Positions 25,980-35,189 are shown, numbered from the stretch's first letter. The stretch: DNA of 64,000 nt from EW11 sp035765635 (GCA_035765635.1 DASTWZ010000003.1:1-64000), one strand, 5' to 3'. Numbers and translations are program-made. The notes: generated by a model from the sequence alone, not told the origin.

Positions 25980-26782
25980 GCGTGAGCGGCCGCGCCGTGC
26001 CCGACCTCCACCTCTTCCCAAATCTCGCGAACGCGATCACGACTGTACGCGAGGAAATGCGGGTCCCTCGAAAACACTTCCAACGTGATCGTGCCATCGT
26101 ACCCCGCGGCGCGCAGGTCGCGCAGATGCAGCGGGACATTCAAATTTCCCATTCCGAGCGCGAGATGAAGATCTGCGCTCCCGCCGCGATTGTCGTGGAG
26201 ATGCACATGCGCCAGGCGAGTCGCGAAACGAGAAATCAATTCGCCGGCCGTGTTGTACGGCACGGACAGATTGCTGTGACCGATGTCGAGATGCAGGCCC
26301 GCCTCGGGCACGCCGAAAAATATCGGCTCGAGTTGAGCCACGGAATTGAAGCGGCCCGGGACGTTTTCGAGCATGACACCGATGCCGACCGATTTTCCGT
26401 AAGCGGCGAGCTCGCGCAGGGAATCGATATTGCGCTGCACGACGCTGCGATCGTCGATGAATGGCGCATGGCCGTCCGGATGTACATTCATCCAACGCGC
26501 GCCGATCGCGGCGAAATGATCCGCCGCGCGCTTCAATTCATCGACCGCGGCGCGGCGCAGACTTTCGAACGACGAAGCGATCGGGAGATAATACGCCGTG
26601 TGGCCAATCACATCGAGACCGTGATCGTCGAGCAGCCTCCGCACCGCCTTGGGGTCGACGCGCCAAGTCGCCGCAGCCGGCGGCTCCAGCGTGAGATCCA
26701 CGAAATCGAGTTTCAGGTCGGCCATCCAAGCGATCTCTCGCTCGAGTGGCTCCGCCGGATGATTCATCGCGCCGATTTGCAT
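25976..26782 (-). CDS. Sugar phosphate isomerase/epimerase (xylose isomerase-like TIM barrel)
   Basis: A 268-aa TIM barrel of the AP-endonuclease-2/xylose-isomerase superfamily. Metal-site motifs: WMNVHPDGH, GVMLENVPGRFNS (Glu ligand), GLHLDIGHSNLS (Asp/His), LAHVHLHDNRG and ITLEVFSRDP (C-terminal Glu). The ATG at 26782 (MQIGAMNHPAEPLE) begins 4 nt after the stop of the upstream nucleotidyltransferase-fold gene. An earlier TTG at 26827 would overlap that gene. It forms a three-gene leftward run with that gene and the esterase. Confidence 0.87.
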   Translation of the reverse strand: MQIGAMNHPAEPLEREIAWMADLKLDFVDLTLEPPAAATWRVDPKAVRRLLDDHGLDVIGHTAYYLPIASSFESLRRAAVDELKRAADHFAAIGARWMNVHPDGHAPFIDDRSVVQRNIDSLRELAAYGKSVGIGVMLENVPGRFNSVAQLEPIFFGVPEAGLHLDIGHSNLSVPYNTAGELISRFATRLAHVHLHDNRGGSADLHLALGMGNLNVPLHLRDLRAAGYDGTITLEVFSRDPHFLAYSRDRVREIWEEVEVGHGAAAHA

Positions 26783-26786
26783 AAAC

Positions 26787-27581
26787 TCAAAGTTGCAACG
26801 GTTGGTCGGAAGGCTGATGCGGAGCAAACCATGGCCGACTATCGAGCAAACGCGAACGCCTCTCTTCCATTGCAGCCAAATCTTCCGCTTCCACCTCCGG
26901 CAATGCGAAGCGGTGCCGCACCCAGCTCGGAATTTCTCGAGCTCGTCCGGCCGACATCCAGTTGAACAAGGCCAACACGCTCTGCAGCAGAGCCAGATCG
27001 CGACCCATCCGCTGAATCAACCAAGTCCAGTCGAGCGTGCCGACGGTGCACGCCAAAACATTCAGCACGTCCACCCAGTCACAGCGCTCGCGCTGCATCA
27101 CATACAATTTCATGCGGACCAACTCCTCGGCCGGCGCGACAAAAAATCTCCGCCCGTGCAGCGTGATGCAGTGCGCGCGCCGAAACCATTGGTCGTCGAT
27201 CTCCACCCGATGATTCGGCAGCCCCGAAATGATGTCGAAGATCACGCCGTCTTTGAACCCGCGAAAGATCCAGCTGCGATCATACGCCTGCCGTTCATAA
27301 TAATCGTCGAAGCCCGCCTTCTGGAGTTCGTCCCGCGCACGCCCGCGGTCGCCTTCGTGCACCAGCACGTCGACATCCTTCGTGTTTCGCCAATGTCCGG
27401 TGTACGTCGCCAGCGCGAGCGCTCCGCCAAGCAAGACATTGATCCCGGCACGCTCGATCGCATCGATCCCGGTGATGAGGATTTCCCACTGATCCTCCGG
27501 CACGAGTTTCGCCCAAGGTGCCTCTGTCACATCATCGCATTGAAGCGCCGTTGCCGCCGAAGCTAAGGGTGAGGTTGGCAT
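26787..27581 (-). CDS. Nucleotidyltransferase-fold protein
   Basis: A 264-aa protein with the minimal nucleotidyltransferase signature: LLGGALALATYTGHWRNTKD then VDVLV, meaning a GG motif and a DxD metal pair ~20 residues apart. A third acidic site is probably in VIFDIISGLPNHRVEIDD. This is typical of stand-alone domains distantly like AbiEii or MNT toxins or kanamycin nucleotidyltransferase, but no antitoxin partner is adjacent. It heads a three-gene operon with the isomerase and esterase. Function unknown. Confidence 0.78.
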   Translation of the reverse strand: MPTSPLASAATALQCDDVTEAPWAKLVPEDQWEILITGIDAIERAGINVLLGGALALATYTGHWRNTKDVDVLVHEGDRGRARDELQKAGFDDYYERQAYDRSWIFRGFKDGVIFDIISGLPNHRVEIDDQWFRRAHCITLHGRRFFVAPAEELVRMKLYVMQRERCDWVDVLNVLACTVGTLDWTWLIQRMGRDLALLQSVLALFNWMSAGRAREIPSWVRHRFALPEVEAEDLAAMEERRSRLLDSRPWFAPHQPSDQPLQL

Positions 27582-27660
27582 GCGGTTCGCGCTAGACCGA
27601 CGCAACTTCGCTGCGTTCCGGCTGTATTCGGAAAGTGGATGCGGCCGATTTCAAGCGACC

Positions 27661-27698
27661 AAAAAAAAAGCCGCGCCCTGGTCGTGCAGGGCGCGGCT
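27661..27698 (-). terminator. Terminator of the large secreted-protein gene
   Basis: A perfect 12-bp stem (AGCCGCGCCCTG / CAGGGCGCGGCT) with a 6-nt loop has nine A residues on its left. Leftward transcription reads a T-tract. It begins 28 bp beyond the stop codon at 27727. Confidence 0.93.
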
Positions 27699-27726
27699 GA
27701 TGAAGCGAAGCGAAAAAGCGAGCAGC

Positions 27727-30093
27727 TTAGTTCACGTTGGCCGTGCTGATGGCGATCGGGCTGCCGCTGAAAGACATTTCACCGGCGAACTCGAACTTCT
27801 GTTTGCCATCGGCGCCGCATCCGTAAACGCGGTTGGCCCGGTCGGTGATGGATCCGATGCGGAAGCTCAGGATCTTCTTACCGTTGAAGTCAGCGACGCT
27901 CAGGATATTTCCGCGGAAGGCGACGGAGACATTGACCGGATCGCCCATGCGCTGGTCCTTGATCGTGCGATAGACCGTGCCAGAACCACCGAAGGTGACC
28001 ACGGCGTCGACGCGGCGATCGCCACGGCAAGCGACGTAGAACTGGTTGTTCAATCCGTCGGGCTTCGTCGTCGAAGGAATCAGCGGCAGGCCAGACTCGC
28101 TGTGGCGCGCCCAACCCATGCCGGTCGGATTGCGACCGACTTTGAAGGAGCCGATCTCCGCGACGGAGGCAGACTTCTTTTGCCAGCTGAAACGGGCCAT
28201 GATGGCGGACGTATCCACAATGTGGATCGTGCCGTCCTCGGTGGCGACGTAGGCCTTGTGACGATCTTGCGTCCAGCGATCGATAGTGAGGCCGGCGAGC
28301 ACGGCGGTCGGCGTCGGAACGTCGGCCTGCCAGGTCACGGTCGGCGTGATGCTGGATTTTTCCGCGAAGGTCAGCGGGAACTGACCGGCGCCATTGCCGC
28401 GAGCGGCGATCGTGGCGTTGAAGCTCGAAGCCGAAGAGAGATAGCTCTCGCGGAAGTACGACATGACTGCGCTGAGGTCGACGACGGCGACCTTGTTATC
28501 CAATTTGGAAGCAACAATCGCGTACGCGTTCTTCGCCACGACACCGGACCATTCCGCCGCGCCGCTGTAGATCGCTTTGCGCGTCGCTTCGTCGGACAGC
28601 TTGATCATGCTGAAGACCTTGCCGCCGGTTTGCGACGGACCTGTCCACCAGGCGTTGCTTGCCGCGGAGACGGAGCTCGGGGCCTTCATCGGAAGGTCGA
28701 CGTAGCCGAGGAGCTTGAAGCTGGACCAGCTGCCCTGATTCGGGAGGCCCATGTATGGCCAGGTGTGGAAGGGAATGTATTTACCTTCGAGAGCGATGAC
28801 GGCGAGCTGACCCTTCAACGCGGTGGTGTCCCAAACCGTGACGAGAGCGAGTTCGTTACAAGTCGTGATCGCGATGGAGGTCGGAACCTTGTTGCTCGGG
28901 AAAAGGAATCCCGGGCAAGGACGGTCGCCGGAGTTGCGGCTCGTCTGCGTGCCGCCGACAGCCATGAGACCGTCGCGGTAGATAACGAGGGATTCGTTGT
29001 CGTTCAGACCATAGCTGCGTGCGACTGCGACCGGTTCGGTCGGAGCAAAACCCAGCATAGTCTTGTAATTGGACTCGCGGGTGCTCGGGTCTGGATGAGG
29101 CGTGCCGCTGCCGTAGTCGTAGCGCGGGCTGAGCGCGAACACGTTGTTGTAGTAAGCGTAGACCTGAACGCGATCGAGGCCTGGATCAGACGAGGCGTTA
29201 TCCGGAACGTAGGCAACTTGGCCCGCTTCGCTCCAGTAATCGCTATCCGGCGAGCAACCGGCCGCGGGACCGAGTTCGAACGGATTGATCTTGTTCACGT
29301 AGGAATTCGTGCACGTGCGAGAAGCCGGCTTGTAGTTGAGAGGACGATCTTCGGTCGCGTTCGGATTGAGTTCGGCGAAGGTGGGTCCGAGGTGCTGGCT
29401 GACGCGGCTCTTGGTCCAAACGGCGAGGTAGTCGACGTAGTTGGCGCGGTTCACGGAGCCATCGCTATTGAAGATGCTCGCGCTCGGCGCCGTCGTGATG
29501 TCCGGAGACGCTGGCGGAGTTGTGGTCGGCGCGGGCGTCGGAGTCGTGGTCGGCTTCGGCGTTGGCGTGGGTGTCGGAGTCGGCGTCGTCGGTTTTGGCG
29601 TCGGCGTCGGTGTAGGTGTAGGTGTCGGCGTGGTCGTCGGCTTCGGTGTGGGAGTCGGCGTCGTTGTCGTCGCGGCCTTAACCGTCACGTTGATCGTGTT
29701 CGAGATGATCCAGTTCGTGCCGACCATATCGATGGCGGTGGAACGGACCGAGTAGGTGCCGACAGTCGAGAAAGTGAAAGTCGTGCTCTTTTTGGAGTCG
29801 TACTTGGTGCCGACGAGTTTGCCGGCGAAAGGTTCGGTAAGGAGCCAGCCCTCCCAGCTCCATTTACCCGCAGGATTTTTAATCTCCAGCCAGTGTTCCT
29901 TGAGGTCACCGTCGGGATCCTTGGCTTCGCCGACGATGGTCACTGCGGAACCCGCGGTGACGGTGATGTTGGTAGTCCCGTTGGCGACGGTCGTTTTGAC
30001 CGTGGGCCGGGTGCCGGCGGCGAGCGACGGGGACGCGCTCGCCACCATCAACACGATGGCGGGAATGAATTGGGCGATCAGTTTTTTGAGCAT
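27727..30093 (-). CDS. Large secreted protein with Thr-Pro linker and repeat-rich C-terminal region
   Basis: This is a 788-aa exported protein. The Sec signal is MLKKLIAQFIPAIVLMVASA, cleaved near SLAA. Residues ~28-135 are an Ig/PKD-like domain (ITVTAGSAVTIVGEAKDPDG, VGTYSVRSTAIDMVG). Residues ~140-195 are a Thr/Pro/Lys linker. The remaining ~590 residues have repeated strand patterns (AYAIVASKLDNKVAVVDLS, AYVATEDGTIHIVDTS, FYVACRGDRRVDAV) suggesting a WD/YVTN-type beta-propeller. A GGAAA ribosome site precedes ATG 30093. Probably extracellular or surface-bound; no enzyme motif seen. Confidence 0.86.
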   Translation of the reverse strand: MLKKLIAQFIPAIVLMVASASPSLAAGTRPTVKTTVANGTTNITVTAGSAVTIVGEAKDPDGDLKEHWLEIKNPAGKWSWEGWLLTEPFAGKLVGTKYDSKKSTTFTFSTVGTYSVRSTAIDMVGTNWIISNTINVTVKAATTTTPTPTPKPTTTPTPTPTPTPTPKPTTPTPTPTPTPKPTTTPTPAPTTTPPASPDITTAPSASIFNSDGSVNRANYVDYLAVWTKSRVSQHLGPTFAELNPNATEDRPLNYKPASRTCTNSYVNKINPFELGPAAGCSPDSDYWSEAGQVAYVPDNASSDPGLDRVQVYAYYNNVFALSPRYDYGSGTPHPDPSTRESNYKTMLGFAPTEPVAVARSYGLNDNESLVIYRDGLMAVGGTQTSRNSGDRPCPGFLFPSNKVPTSIAITTCNELALVTVWDTTALKGQLAVIALEGKYIPFHTWPYMGLPNQGSWSSFKLLGYVDLPMKAPSSVSAASNAWWTGPSQTGGKVFSMIKLSDEATRKAIYSGAAEWSGVVAKNAYAIVASKLDNKVAVVDLSAVMSYFRESYLSSASSFNATIAARGNGAGQFPLTFAEKSSITPTVTWQADVPTPTAVLAGLTIDRWTQDRHKAYVATEDGTIHIVDTSAIMARFSWQKKSASVAEIGSFKVGRNPTGMGWARHSESGLPLIPSTTKPDGLNNQFYVACRGDRRVDAVVTFGGSGTVYRTIKDQRMGDPVNVSVAFRGNILSVADFNGKKILSFRIGSITDRANRVYGCGADGKQKFEFAGEMSFSGSPIAISTANVN
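29520..29672. repeat. Low-complexity minisatellite encoding the Thr-Pro linker
   Basis: Within the secreted-protein gene, GGTGTCGGAGTC / GGCGTCGG-like hexamers repeat for about 150 bp. In frame they encode (T-P)n with T-P-K-P interruptions. The opposite strand gives a spurious Gly-Val frame. Copy-number change here would alter linker length without a frameshift when it occurs in 6-bp steps. Confidence 0.85.
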
Positions 30094-30260
30094 AATAAAA
30101 TTTCCTGTAGGGATGTTCCGCATGATCGGCACAGAGATCATTTTGATCCCGGCAGGGGCGTGATTTCTCACGAAAGGAATGTAAAATTCCTGCCGTATTT
30201 GTTCCGCCACTACAGCCGTCTGTGCGCTATTGCAGCGCGTCGGCAATAGCACCGAAATTT

Positions 30261-30281
30261 TGTAGTGGAAAAAGCACTACA
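30261..30281. promoter_or_regulatory. Perfect inverted repeat upstream of the secreted-protein gene
   Basis: TGTAGTG and CACTACA flank GAAAAAG; a further CCACTACA occurs at 30207-30214. The same core (TTGTAGTGG) is upstream of the PEP-CTERM gene at 9759-9767. Another repeat, GCTATTGC/GCAATAGC, lies at 30226-30250. This is a candidate operator for a dimeric regulator, about 170 bp before the start codon at 30093. Confidence 0.4.
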
Positions 30282-30309
30282 ACGTGGGGTCACGACTTAG
30301 GTGTCATTT

Positions 30310-30454
30310 CCCACGACTCACACGAAGTACACCGATGACCCGCCCATTTTTCTCCGGGAATGCACGACGGCTCAGAAACAAAATAGCTTCTGCGTCTCAC
30401 GTGAGTCCGCGGAAATGATTCTCTGCTTTCGTGTGCTTTTGTGTGCTTCGTAGG
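30310..30454. repeat. Repeat family A, degenerate copy
   Basis: The left arm CCCACGACTCACACGAAGTA pairs imperfectly with the right arm TTCGTGTGCTTTTGTGTGCTT ending CGTAGG. The inner arm shows only traces. It sits in the divergent region between the secreted-protein gene and the first corA. Confidence 0.75.
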
Positions 30455-30539
30455 AAAAAGATCTGTGGATCTTGTCCCCGCGGCGCCGGCCATTCTGGGA
30501 TTGCGGCGAAAGCGCGGTCTCCAATCTTCGGCTTGCCGC

Positions 30540-31511
30540 ATGATTCAATCATTCGTGTTCAGCGAAGGAAAACTCGTCGGCCGCGACCTCGAACTCGAGG
30601 CATTGCGGCTGGTTCGCGCCGACAAGGGATTGATCCTCTGGGTCGATCTTCAGGATCCGACCGAGGAAGAAACGAAGTCCGTTCTCGAAGGCGTTTTCAA
30701 TTTTCACCCGCTGGCGATCGAGGACTGCGTGACGCCGAACTCGCTTCCGAAAATGGAGGACTACGACGAATATGTCTTTATTGTGACGCATGGCGCCGAT
30801 TTCACGCGGCGCGAAAAATTCAATACCGCGGAACTCGATCTCTTTTTGGGGAAGGACTATCTCGTCACGTTTCACCAGACGCCTCTCAAGTCGGTGCAGT
30901 CCGCCGTCGATCGCTGCGTCAAAGCCACGGGCATCGTGGCGCGAGGGCCGGATCGCCTGGCGCACATCATTCTCGATCTTCTCGTCGACAACTACAAACC
31001 GCTGGTCGATGAGTTGCGCGCGGAGCTCGACAAGATAGAGGAAACGGTCCTCGCCCAAAGCGCCGGCAAAGACTTGATCCCGCGTTTGCTCGAGGTGAAG
31101 GGCGAGGTCGCGCGCTTGCGCCAGGTGATTCGCCCTCAGCGCGAGTTGGTCAACCGCCTCGCTCACGGCGACAGCAAATTCATCCGCGCGATGATGCTGC
31201 CCTACTACCGCGATTTGCGGGACAATTTGATTCACGTCGACGAAGCCGCGGCCGCTTTCGCGGACCAGCTCCTCATCTCGTTCGATCTCTACCTGAGCAA
31301 ATCCGATTTCGAGGCCAACGAAGGAATCAAGGCGCTCACCGCGCTGACCGCGCTGACGTTGCCCGCCACGCTCATCGCGACGTGGTACGGGATGAACTTC
31401 GAACACATGCCCGAATTGCGATCGGCCTATGGCTATCCCACGGCCGCGGTCGCGACCGCGGCGCTGACTTATGTCATGTGGCGTTGGTGCAAACGCCGCA
31501 AATGGATCTGA
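30540..31511 (+). CDS. CorA family magnesium/divalent cation channel (first of tandem pair)
   Basis: This 323-aa protein has a cytoplasmic funnel domain (FHPLAIEDCVTPNSLPKMEDYDEYVF, YLVTFHQTPL), a long stalk helix, and two C-terminal transmembrane helices. The selectivity motif GMN is at residues 284-286 (WYGMNFEHMPE), and the C-terminus is the basic KRRKWI. CorA forms homopentamers for Mg2+/Co2+ influx. ATG 30540 (MIQSFVFSEGKLVG) is chosen as the start. The next gene is a paralogue 15 bp downstream. Confidence 0.94.
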   Translation: MIQSFVFSEGKLVGRDLELEALRLVRADKGLILWVDLQDPTEEETKSVLEGVFNFHPLAIEDCVTPNSLPKMEDYDEYVFIVTHGADFTRREKFNTAELDLFLGKDYLVTFHQTPLKSVQSAVDRCVKATGIVARGPDRLAHIILDLLVDNYKPLVDELRAELDKIEETVLAQSAGKDLIPRLLEVKGEVARLRQVIRPQRELVNRLAHGDSKFIRAMMLPYYRDLRDNLIHVDEAAAAFADQLLISFDLYLSKSDFEANEGIKALTALTALTLPATLIATWYGMNFEHMPELRSAYGYPTAAVATAALTYVMWRWCKRRKWI

Positions 31512-31526
31512 GCGAAACCTGCGGCC

Positions 31527-32498
31527 ATGATTTCATCTCTCGTCTATCGCGATCAAAAACAAGCCGGCCATAACGTCCCTGTTGAGTCACTCGCCGCGAT
31601 TCGCGCCGAGACCAACACGATGGTGTGGATCGACCTCGCCGCGCCCAGTGAAGATGAAGTGCGCATTGTCCTGCAGGAACTCTTCGCGTTTCACCCGCTC
31701 GCGATCGAGGACTGCGTGAGCGATTCTCCGTCGCCAAAACTGGAGCCTTACGACGAATACCTGTACCTCGTGATGCACGCGCTCGTGGCGGACGAGAAGC
31801 GCGACTTTCACGTCGTGGAACTGGATTTGTTTCTCGGGAAAAACTATCTCGTGACCTATCACCGCGACCCGCTGGCCGTGCTCGATGCGACCATCGAGCG
31901 TTATCTGAAAGCGCCATCGCTGCAGGTGCGCGGGCCCGATCGTTTCGCGCACACCTTGCTCGATAAAATGGTCGAGTCCTATCGCCCGGTGATGGACAAG
32001 CTGCACCAGAAAGTGGATCGCATCGAGGAAGGCGTGCTCGGTTCGATTTCCGCGGATCAGCTCTTTCCGAAGATCGTCTCGCTGAGGAAACAAATTTCGC
32101 AAATTCGACGCGTGATTGAGCCCGAGCGCGAAATCATCGCGGACCTTTCGTCAGGGAAACAAACGCTGATTCGCAGCATCCTCGTGCCGTATCTGCGCGA
32201 TCTGGCCGAGGAACTCGAGCGTGTGGATCATCAAGCTGCGGTTTGGGCGGAGCAGCTGATCCTGTCGTTTCGCATCTACCTCAATAAAACCACGCACGAG
32301 GCGAACCAAGGTATCCGCGTGCTGACGGGCCTCACCGCACTCACCTTTCCCGCGCTCATCGTCGGCAGCTGGTTCGGCATGAACTTCTCGCGCATGCACG
32401 AGCTGAAAGCGCCTTATGGCTACGCGCTCGCCACCGCACTGACCATCGCGCTGACGTACGCGACCTATCTGTTCATGCGGCGGCGGAAATGGCTCTGA
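31527..32498 (+). CDS. CorA family magnesium/divalent cation channel (second of tandem pair)
   Basis: Also 323 aa, with the GMN motif at the same residue positions, 284-286 (WFGMNFSRM), and a basic RRRKWL end. It shares FHPLAIEDCVSD and LDLFLGKNYLVTYHRDPL with the upstream copy, so this is a local duplication. The two genes are certainly cotranscribed. Mixed pentamers or a change in ion preference are possible but cannot be read from the sequence. It ends convergent with the M3 peptidase gene. Confidence 0.94.
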   Translation: MISSLVYRDQKQAGHNVPVESLAAIRAETNTMVWIDLAAPSEDEVRIVLQELFAFHPLAIEDCVSDSPSPKLEPYDEYLYLVMHALVADEKRDFHVVELDLFLGKNYLVTYHRDPLAVLDATIERYLKAPSLQVRGPDRFAHTLLDKMVESYRPVMDKLHQKVDRIEEGVLGSISADQLFPKIVSLRKQISQIRRVIEPEREIIADLSSGKQTLIRSILVPYLRDLAEELERVDHQAAVWAEQLILSFRIYLNKTTHEANQGIRVLTGLTALTFPALIVGSWFGMNFSRMHELKAPYGYALATALTIALTYATYLFMRRRKWL

Positions 32499-32516
32499 GG
32501 ATTTGCCAATCGTTCC

Positions 32517-34406
32517 TCAGATCTTCGCCGCCTCGGCCTCCAGTTGCGCGACGAGGTCGTTCATATCGGCGATGACTGCGTTCACGGCCTCGGGCTGCGT
32601 CAGATCCACGCCGGCCTTCTTGAGCTGTTCCATCGGGTAGTCATTGCCGCCGCTCTTCAGCAGCGTGAGGTAACGCTCGCTCGCGGCTTTGCGGCTGGCT
32701 TCGTCGCCCGTGGTCATGGTCTTGAACAACTTCGCCGAGGACGCGAAACACGTCGCGTATTGATAAACATAATACGGCGAATTGAAGAAATGCGGAATGC
32801 GCGCCCAGGTGATCTTGTACAGGTCATCGATCGTGGCCGCATCGCCGTAGTAATCCTGCAGCAGCTGTCGATAGATCGTGTGAAGCGCCTCGGGCGTGAT
32901 CGGCTCGCCTTTTTCCACGCGGCGGTGGGCCTGCAATTCGAAATCGGCGAACATCACCTGCGTGTAGAACGTGCCGAGAATCGCATCGACCGCATGCTGC
33001 AGCAGAACGAAGCGCTCCTTGGGATCCTTCACTTCGGCGAGCAATTTCTGCAGGAGAAAACGCTCGTTCGTGGTCGAGGCCACTTCGGCGACAAAGATCG
33101 TGTAGTCGGCCGTGGAGAAAGGCTGAGTTTCATACGAGAGCACGGTGTGCATGGCATGGCCGGCCTCGTGAGCAAACGTGAAGACCGCGTCGATCGTGTC
33201 GTTGTAGTTGAGAAGTAAATACGGACCGACGCCGTACACGCCGGCGTTGTAGGCGCCAGAGCGTTTGCCCTCGTTTTCATAGACATCCACGCGCCCGCCC
33301 GAGACGAATTTTTCATAGCGCGCGACATAATCGGCGCCGAGCGGCGCGACCGAGGCGATGACGATCTTCTTCGCCTCCTCGTAAGGATACGTCGCGGTCA
33401 CCTTGTAGATGGGAATCGCATTGTCGTACGGATGGTACGTTTCCAGCCCGAGCAGCTTCTTGCGCAGCCGCAGATAACGCTGGAGCGGAGCGGTGCCGGC
33501 GCGGGTCGTCTTTACCAAATTCTCGAGGACGGCGGGCGGGATGTTGTTTCCGTCGAGCGCGGCATCGAGGGTCGTTGGATAGTTGCGTGCCTGGGCGATG
33601 AACCAATCGCGCTGCAGCACGCCATTATAGAGCGCCGCGTAGGTGTTGATGTTGGCCTCGTAGGTCTTGTGGTAGGTTTCGAAGGCCTTGGCCCGGTCCG
33701 CCTGATTATAGTTCGTCAGCAGAACCTGCTGGTAATTGCCCGGCGTGAGCGTGATTTCTTTTCCGTCGGACAGCGTGACCTTCGGGAATTTGATGTCGCT
33801 TGTGCTCAGTTCCTGAAAGGCCGAGTTGGCCGTGCGGTTGGAGGGTGCCGCGTACGAGAGCAGCTTCTCGCCTTTCTCATCGAGCACGTGCTTCTGCTGG
33901 CGATACGCGTCGAGGATGGTAAAGCGGTACGGCCCGAGCGCGGGCGTTTGCGCGAGCCACTTCTCCATCGTCGCCTGGGGAATCGTGAGCAGCTCGGGAT
34001 TGAACCATGCCGTGGCTGTCCCGAAGCGCGCGAACACCGTCTGCACCTGCTGGAGTTTTCCGCTGATGTCGTTGTTGCGCAGGTCGACGTCGCGCTGCAG
34101 CTGAGGGTATCGATAAACTCGATACTGCAGCTGGCCGATTTCGTCGTAGAGCTTGTAGGCGTGCAGTACCGCGTCCGGACCTTTCGCGAGCGAACCTTTC
34201 AGGGCGGCGTACTGGTCCATTTTCAACTGCATCTCTTTCATGCCAGCCTCCCACGCGCCCCAGTCGGAAAAGATCGGCGCGAAATCCCACTTATACTCGG
34301 AGGAAATTTCCGCGCGATTACGCGTGTCGGGTTTGGCGTGAAGCAATGAGGTCATGGCGGTGCAGAGGAAGATCGCGAAGGTGGCCCGGCGAGGGTGAGA
34401 GATCAT
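32517..34406 (-). CDS. M3 family oligoendopeptidase F-type metallopeptidase, exported
   Basis: This 629-aa zinc peptidase has the active-site helix HEAGH at residues 413-417 (FTFAHEAGHAMHT), where H413, E414 and H417 are ligand, base and ligand. The third ligand Glu lies in IFVAEVASTTNE. The N-terminus has a signal-like stretch (RRATFAIFLCTAMTSLLHAK), which is unusual because most PepF proteins are cytoplasmic, so this one is probably periplasmic. Family members cleave short peptides of 7-17 residues. A peptide importer of POT type occurs at 17.8-19.7 kb. Confidence 0.92.
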   Translation of the reverse strand: MISHPRRATFAIFLCTAMTSLLHAKPDTRNRAEISSEYKWDFAPIFSDWGAWEAGMKEMQLKMDQYAALKGSLAKGPDAVLHAYKLYDEIGQLQYRVYRYPQLQRDVDLRNNDISGKLQQVQTVFARFGTATAWFNPELLTIPQATMEKWLAQTPALGPYRFTILDAYRQQKHVLDEKGEKLLSYAAPSNRTANSAFQELSTSDIKFPKVTLSDGKEITLTPGNYQQVLLTNYNQADRAKAFETYHKTYEANINTYAALYNGVLQRDWFIAQARNYPTTLDAALDGNNIPPAVLENLVKTTRAGTAPLQRYLRLRKKLLGLETYHPYDNAIPIYKVTATYPYEEAKKIVIASVAPLGADYVARYEKFVSGGRVDVYENEGKRSGAYNAGVYGVGPYLLLNYNDTIDAVFTFAHEAGHAMHTVLSYETQPFSTADYTIFVAEVASTTNERFLLQKLLAEVKDPKERFVLLQHAVDAILGTFYTQVMFADFELQAHRRVEKGEPITPEALHTIYRQLLQDYYGDAATIDDLYKITWARIPHFFNSPYYVYQYATCFASSAKLFKTMTTGDEASRKAASERYLTLLKSGGNDYPMEQLKKAGVDLTQPEAVNAVIADMNDLVAQLEAEAAKI

Positions 34407-34540
34407 GGTAGAAAGGAGAACGGGGAAAAGGGGCCAGCGCTTCCGTGAAGCAGGTGTGTTCCTTCGGAAAAATCGGAAGTGAATCGGTGCGCTGAGATTT
34501 CTTTTCCACTGGGCGGGATCCTTGCAAGTTTGTTGGACGC

Positions 34541-35185
34541 ATGATTCGCGCGCTCATCTTCGATTTTGACGGACTCATATTGGATACAGAAACCCCTGTG
34601 CTCGAGGCTTGGGCGGCGATGCATCGCGAGGCCGGTGTGGAATATATCGAGGCCGAAGCAGCGAAGATCGTGGGCCACATCGATATGGCTTACGATCCGT
34701 GGCTTCGTTTCGATCCTTCATACGATCGGGCAGAGCTCCATCGCAAACATCGGGAGCGTTCGCGCGCGATGCTGGCGGCGCAAAAGATCCTGCCTGGAGT
34801 TTTTGATTATTTGGAAGAAGCCACGCGCCGCGGCCTGCGACTGGCGGTGGCATCGAACTCGGACCACGGCTGGGTCGATCCGCATTTGGAGAGGTTGGGA
34901 CTGAGAAAATATTTCGAGCTGACCCGCTGCCGCGAAGACGTCCCGCGCGGAAAACCGGAACCCGATGTCTACCAGGCCGTGCTCGATGCGTTTGGCATCG
35001 CCGGCCGCGAGGCGATTGCGTTCGAAGATTCCGAGCCGGGCAGCCTGGCGGCGACGCGCGCCGGCATCTGGAACGTGGTCGTGCCCAACCCTTCGACAAA
35101 ATCTTTCGCCTTCGCCCATGCCCACGTGCGCCTCACCTCACTCGCGGAGCAACCGCTGAGTTCGCTCTTGGAGCGCTTCGCTTAG
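34541..35185 (+). CDS. HAD family hydrolase, beta-phosphoglucomutase/phosphatase-like
   Basis: A 214-aa protein with DFDGLILDTETP (nucleophile and acid Asp), a helical cap (residues ~17-85), motif II VASNS, motif III Lys in REDVPRGKPEPDVY, and motif IV AFEDSEPGSLAATRAGI. This is the YcjU/GS1 subfamily, containing phosphoglucomutases and 2-deoxy-sugar phosphatases. ATG 34541 is well placed. It is divergent from the M3 peptidase and convergent with the glycosyltransferase, with a long repeat between. Confidence 0.9.
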   Translation: MIRALIFDFDGLILDTETPVLEAWAAMHREAGVEYIEAEAAKIVGHIDMAYDPWLRFDPSYDRAELHRKHRERSRAMLAAQKILPGVFDYLEEATRRGLRLAVASNSDHGWVDPHLERLGLRKYFELTRCREDVPRGKPEPDVYQAVLDAFGIAGREAIAFEDSEPGSLAATRAGIWNVVVPNPSTKSFAFAHAHVRLTSLAEQPLSSLLERFA

Positions 35186-35189
35186 GTGA

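Noticed and set aside
26787..27581. Nucleotidyltransferase-fold gene as the toxin of an AbiE/MNT toxin-antitoxin pair
   Set aside because: No small DNA-binding or HEPN partner is adjacent; its neighbours are an isomerase and an esterase.
27580..30249. Rightward 889-codon frame opposite the Thr-Pro-linker protein
   Set aside because: It is antisense to a gene with signal peptide, ribosome site and terminator; the translation is Arg/Gly-rich with a Gly-Val artefact from the linker repeat.
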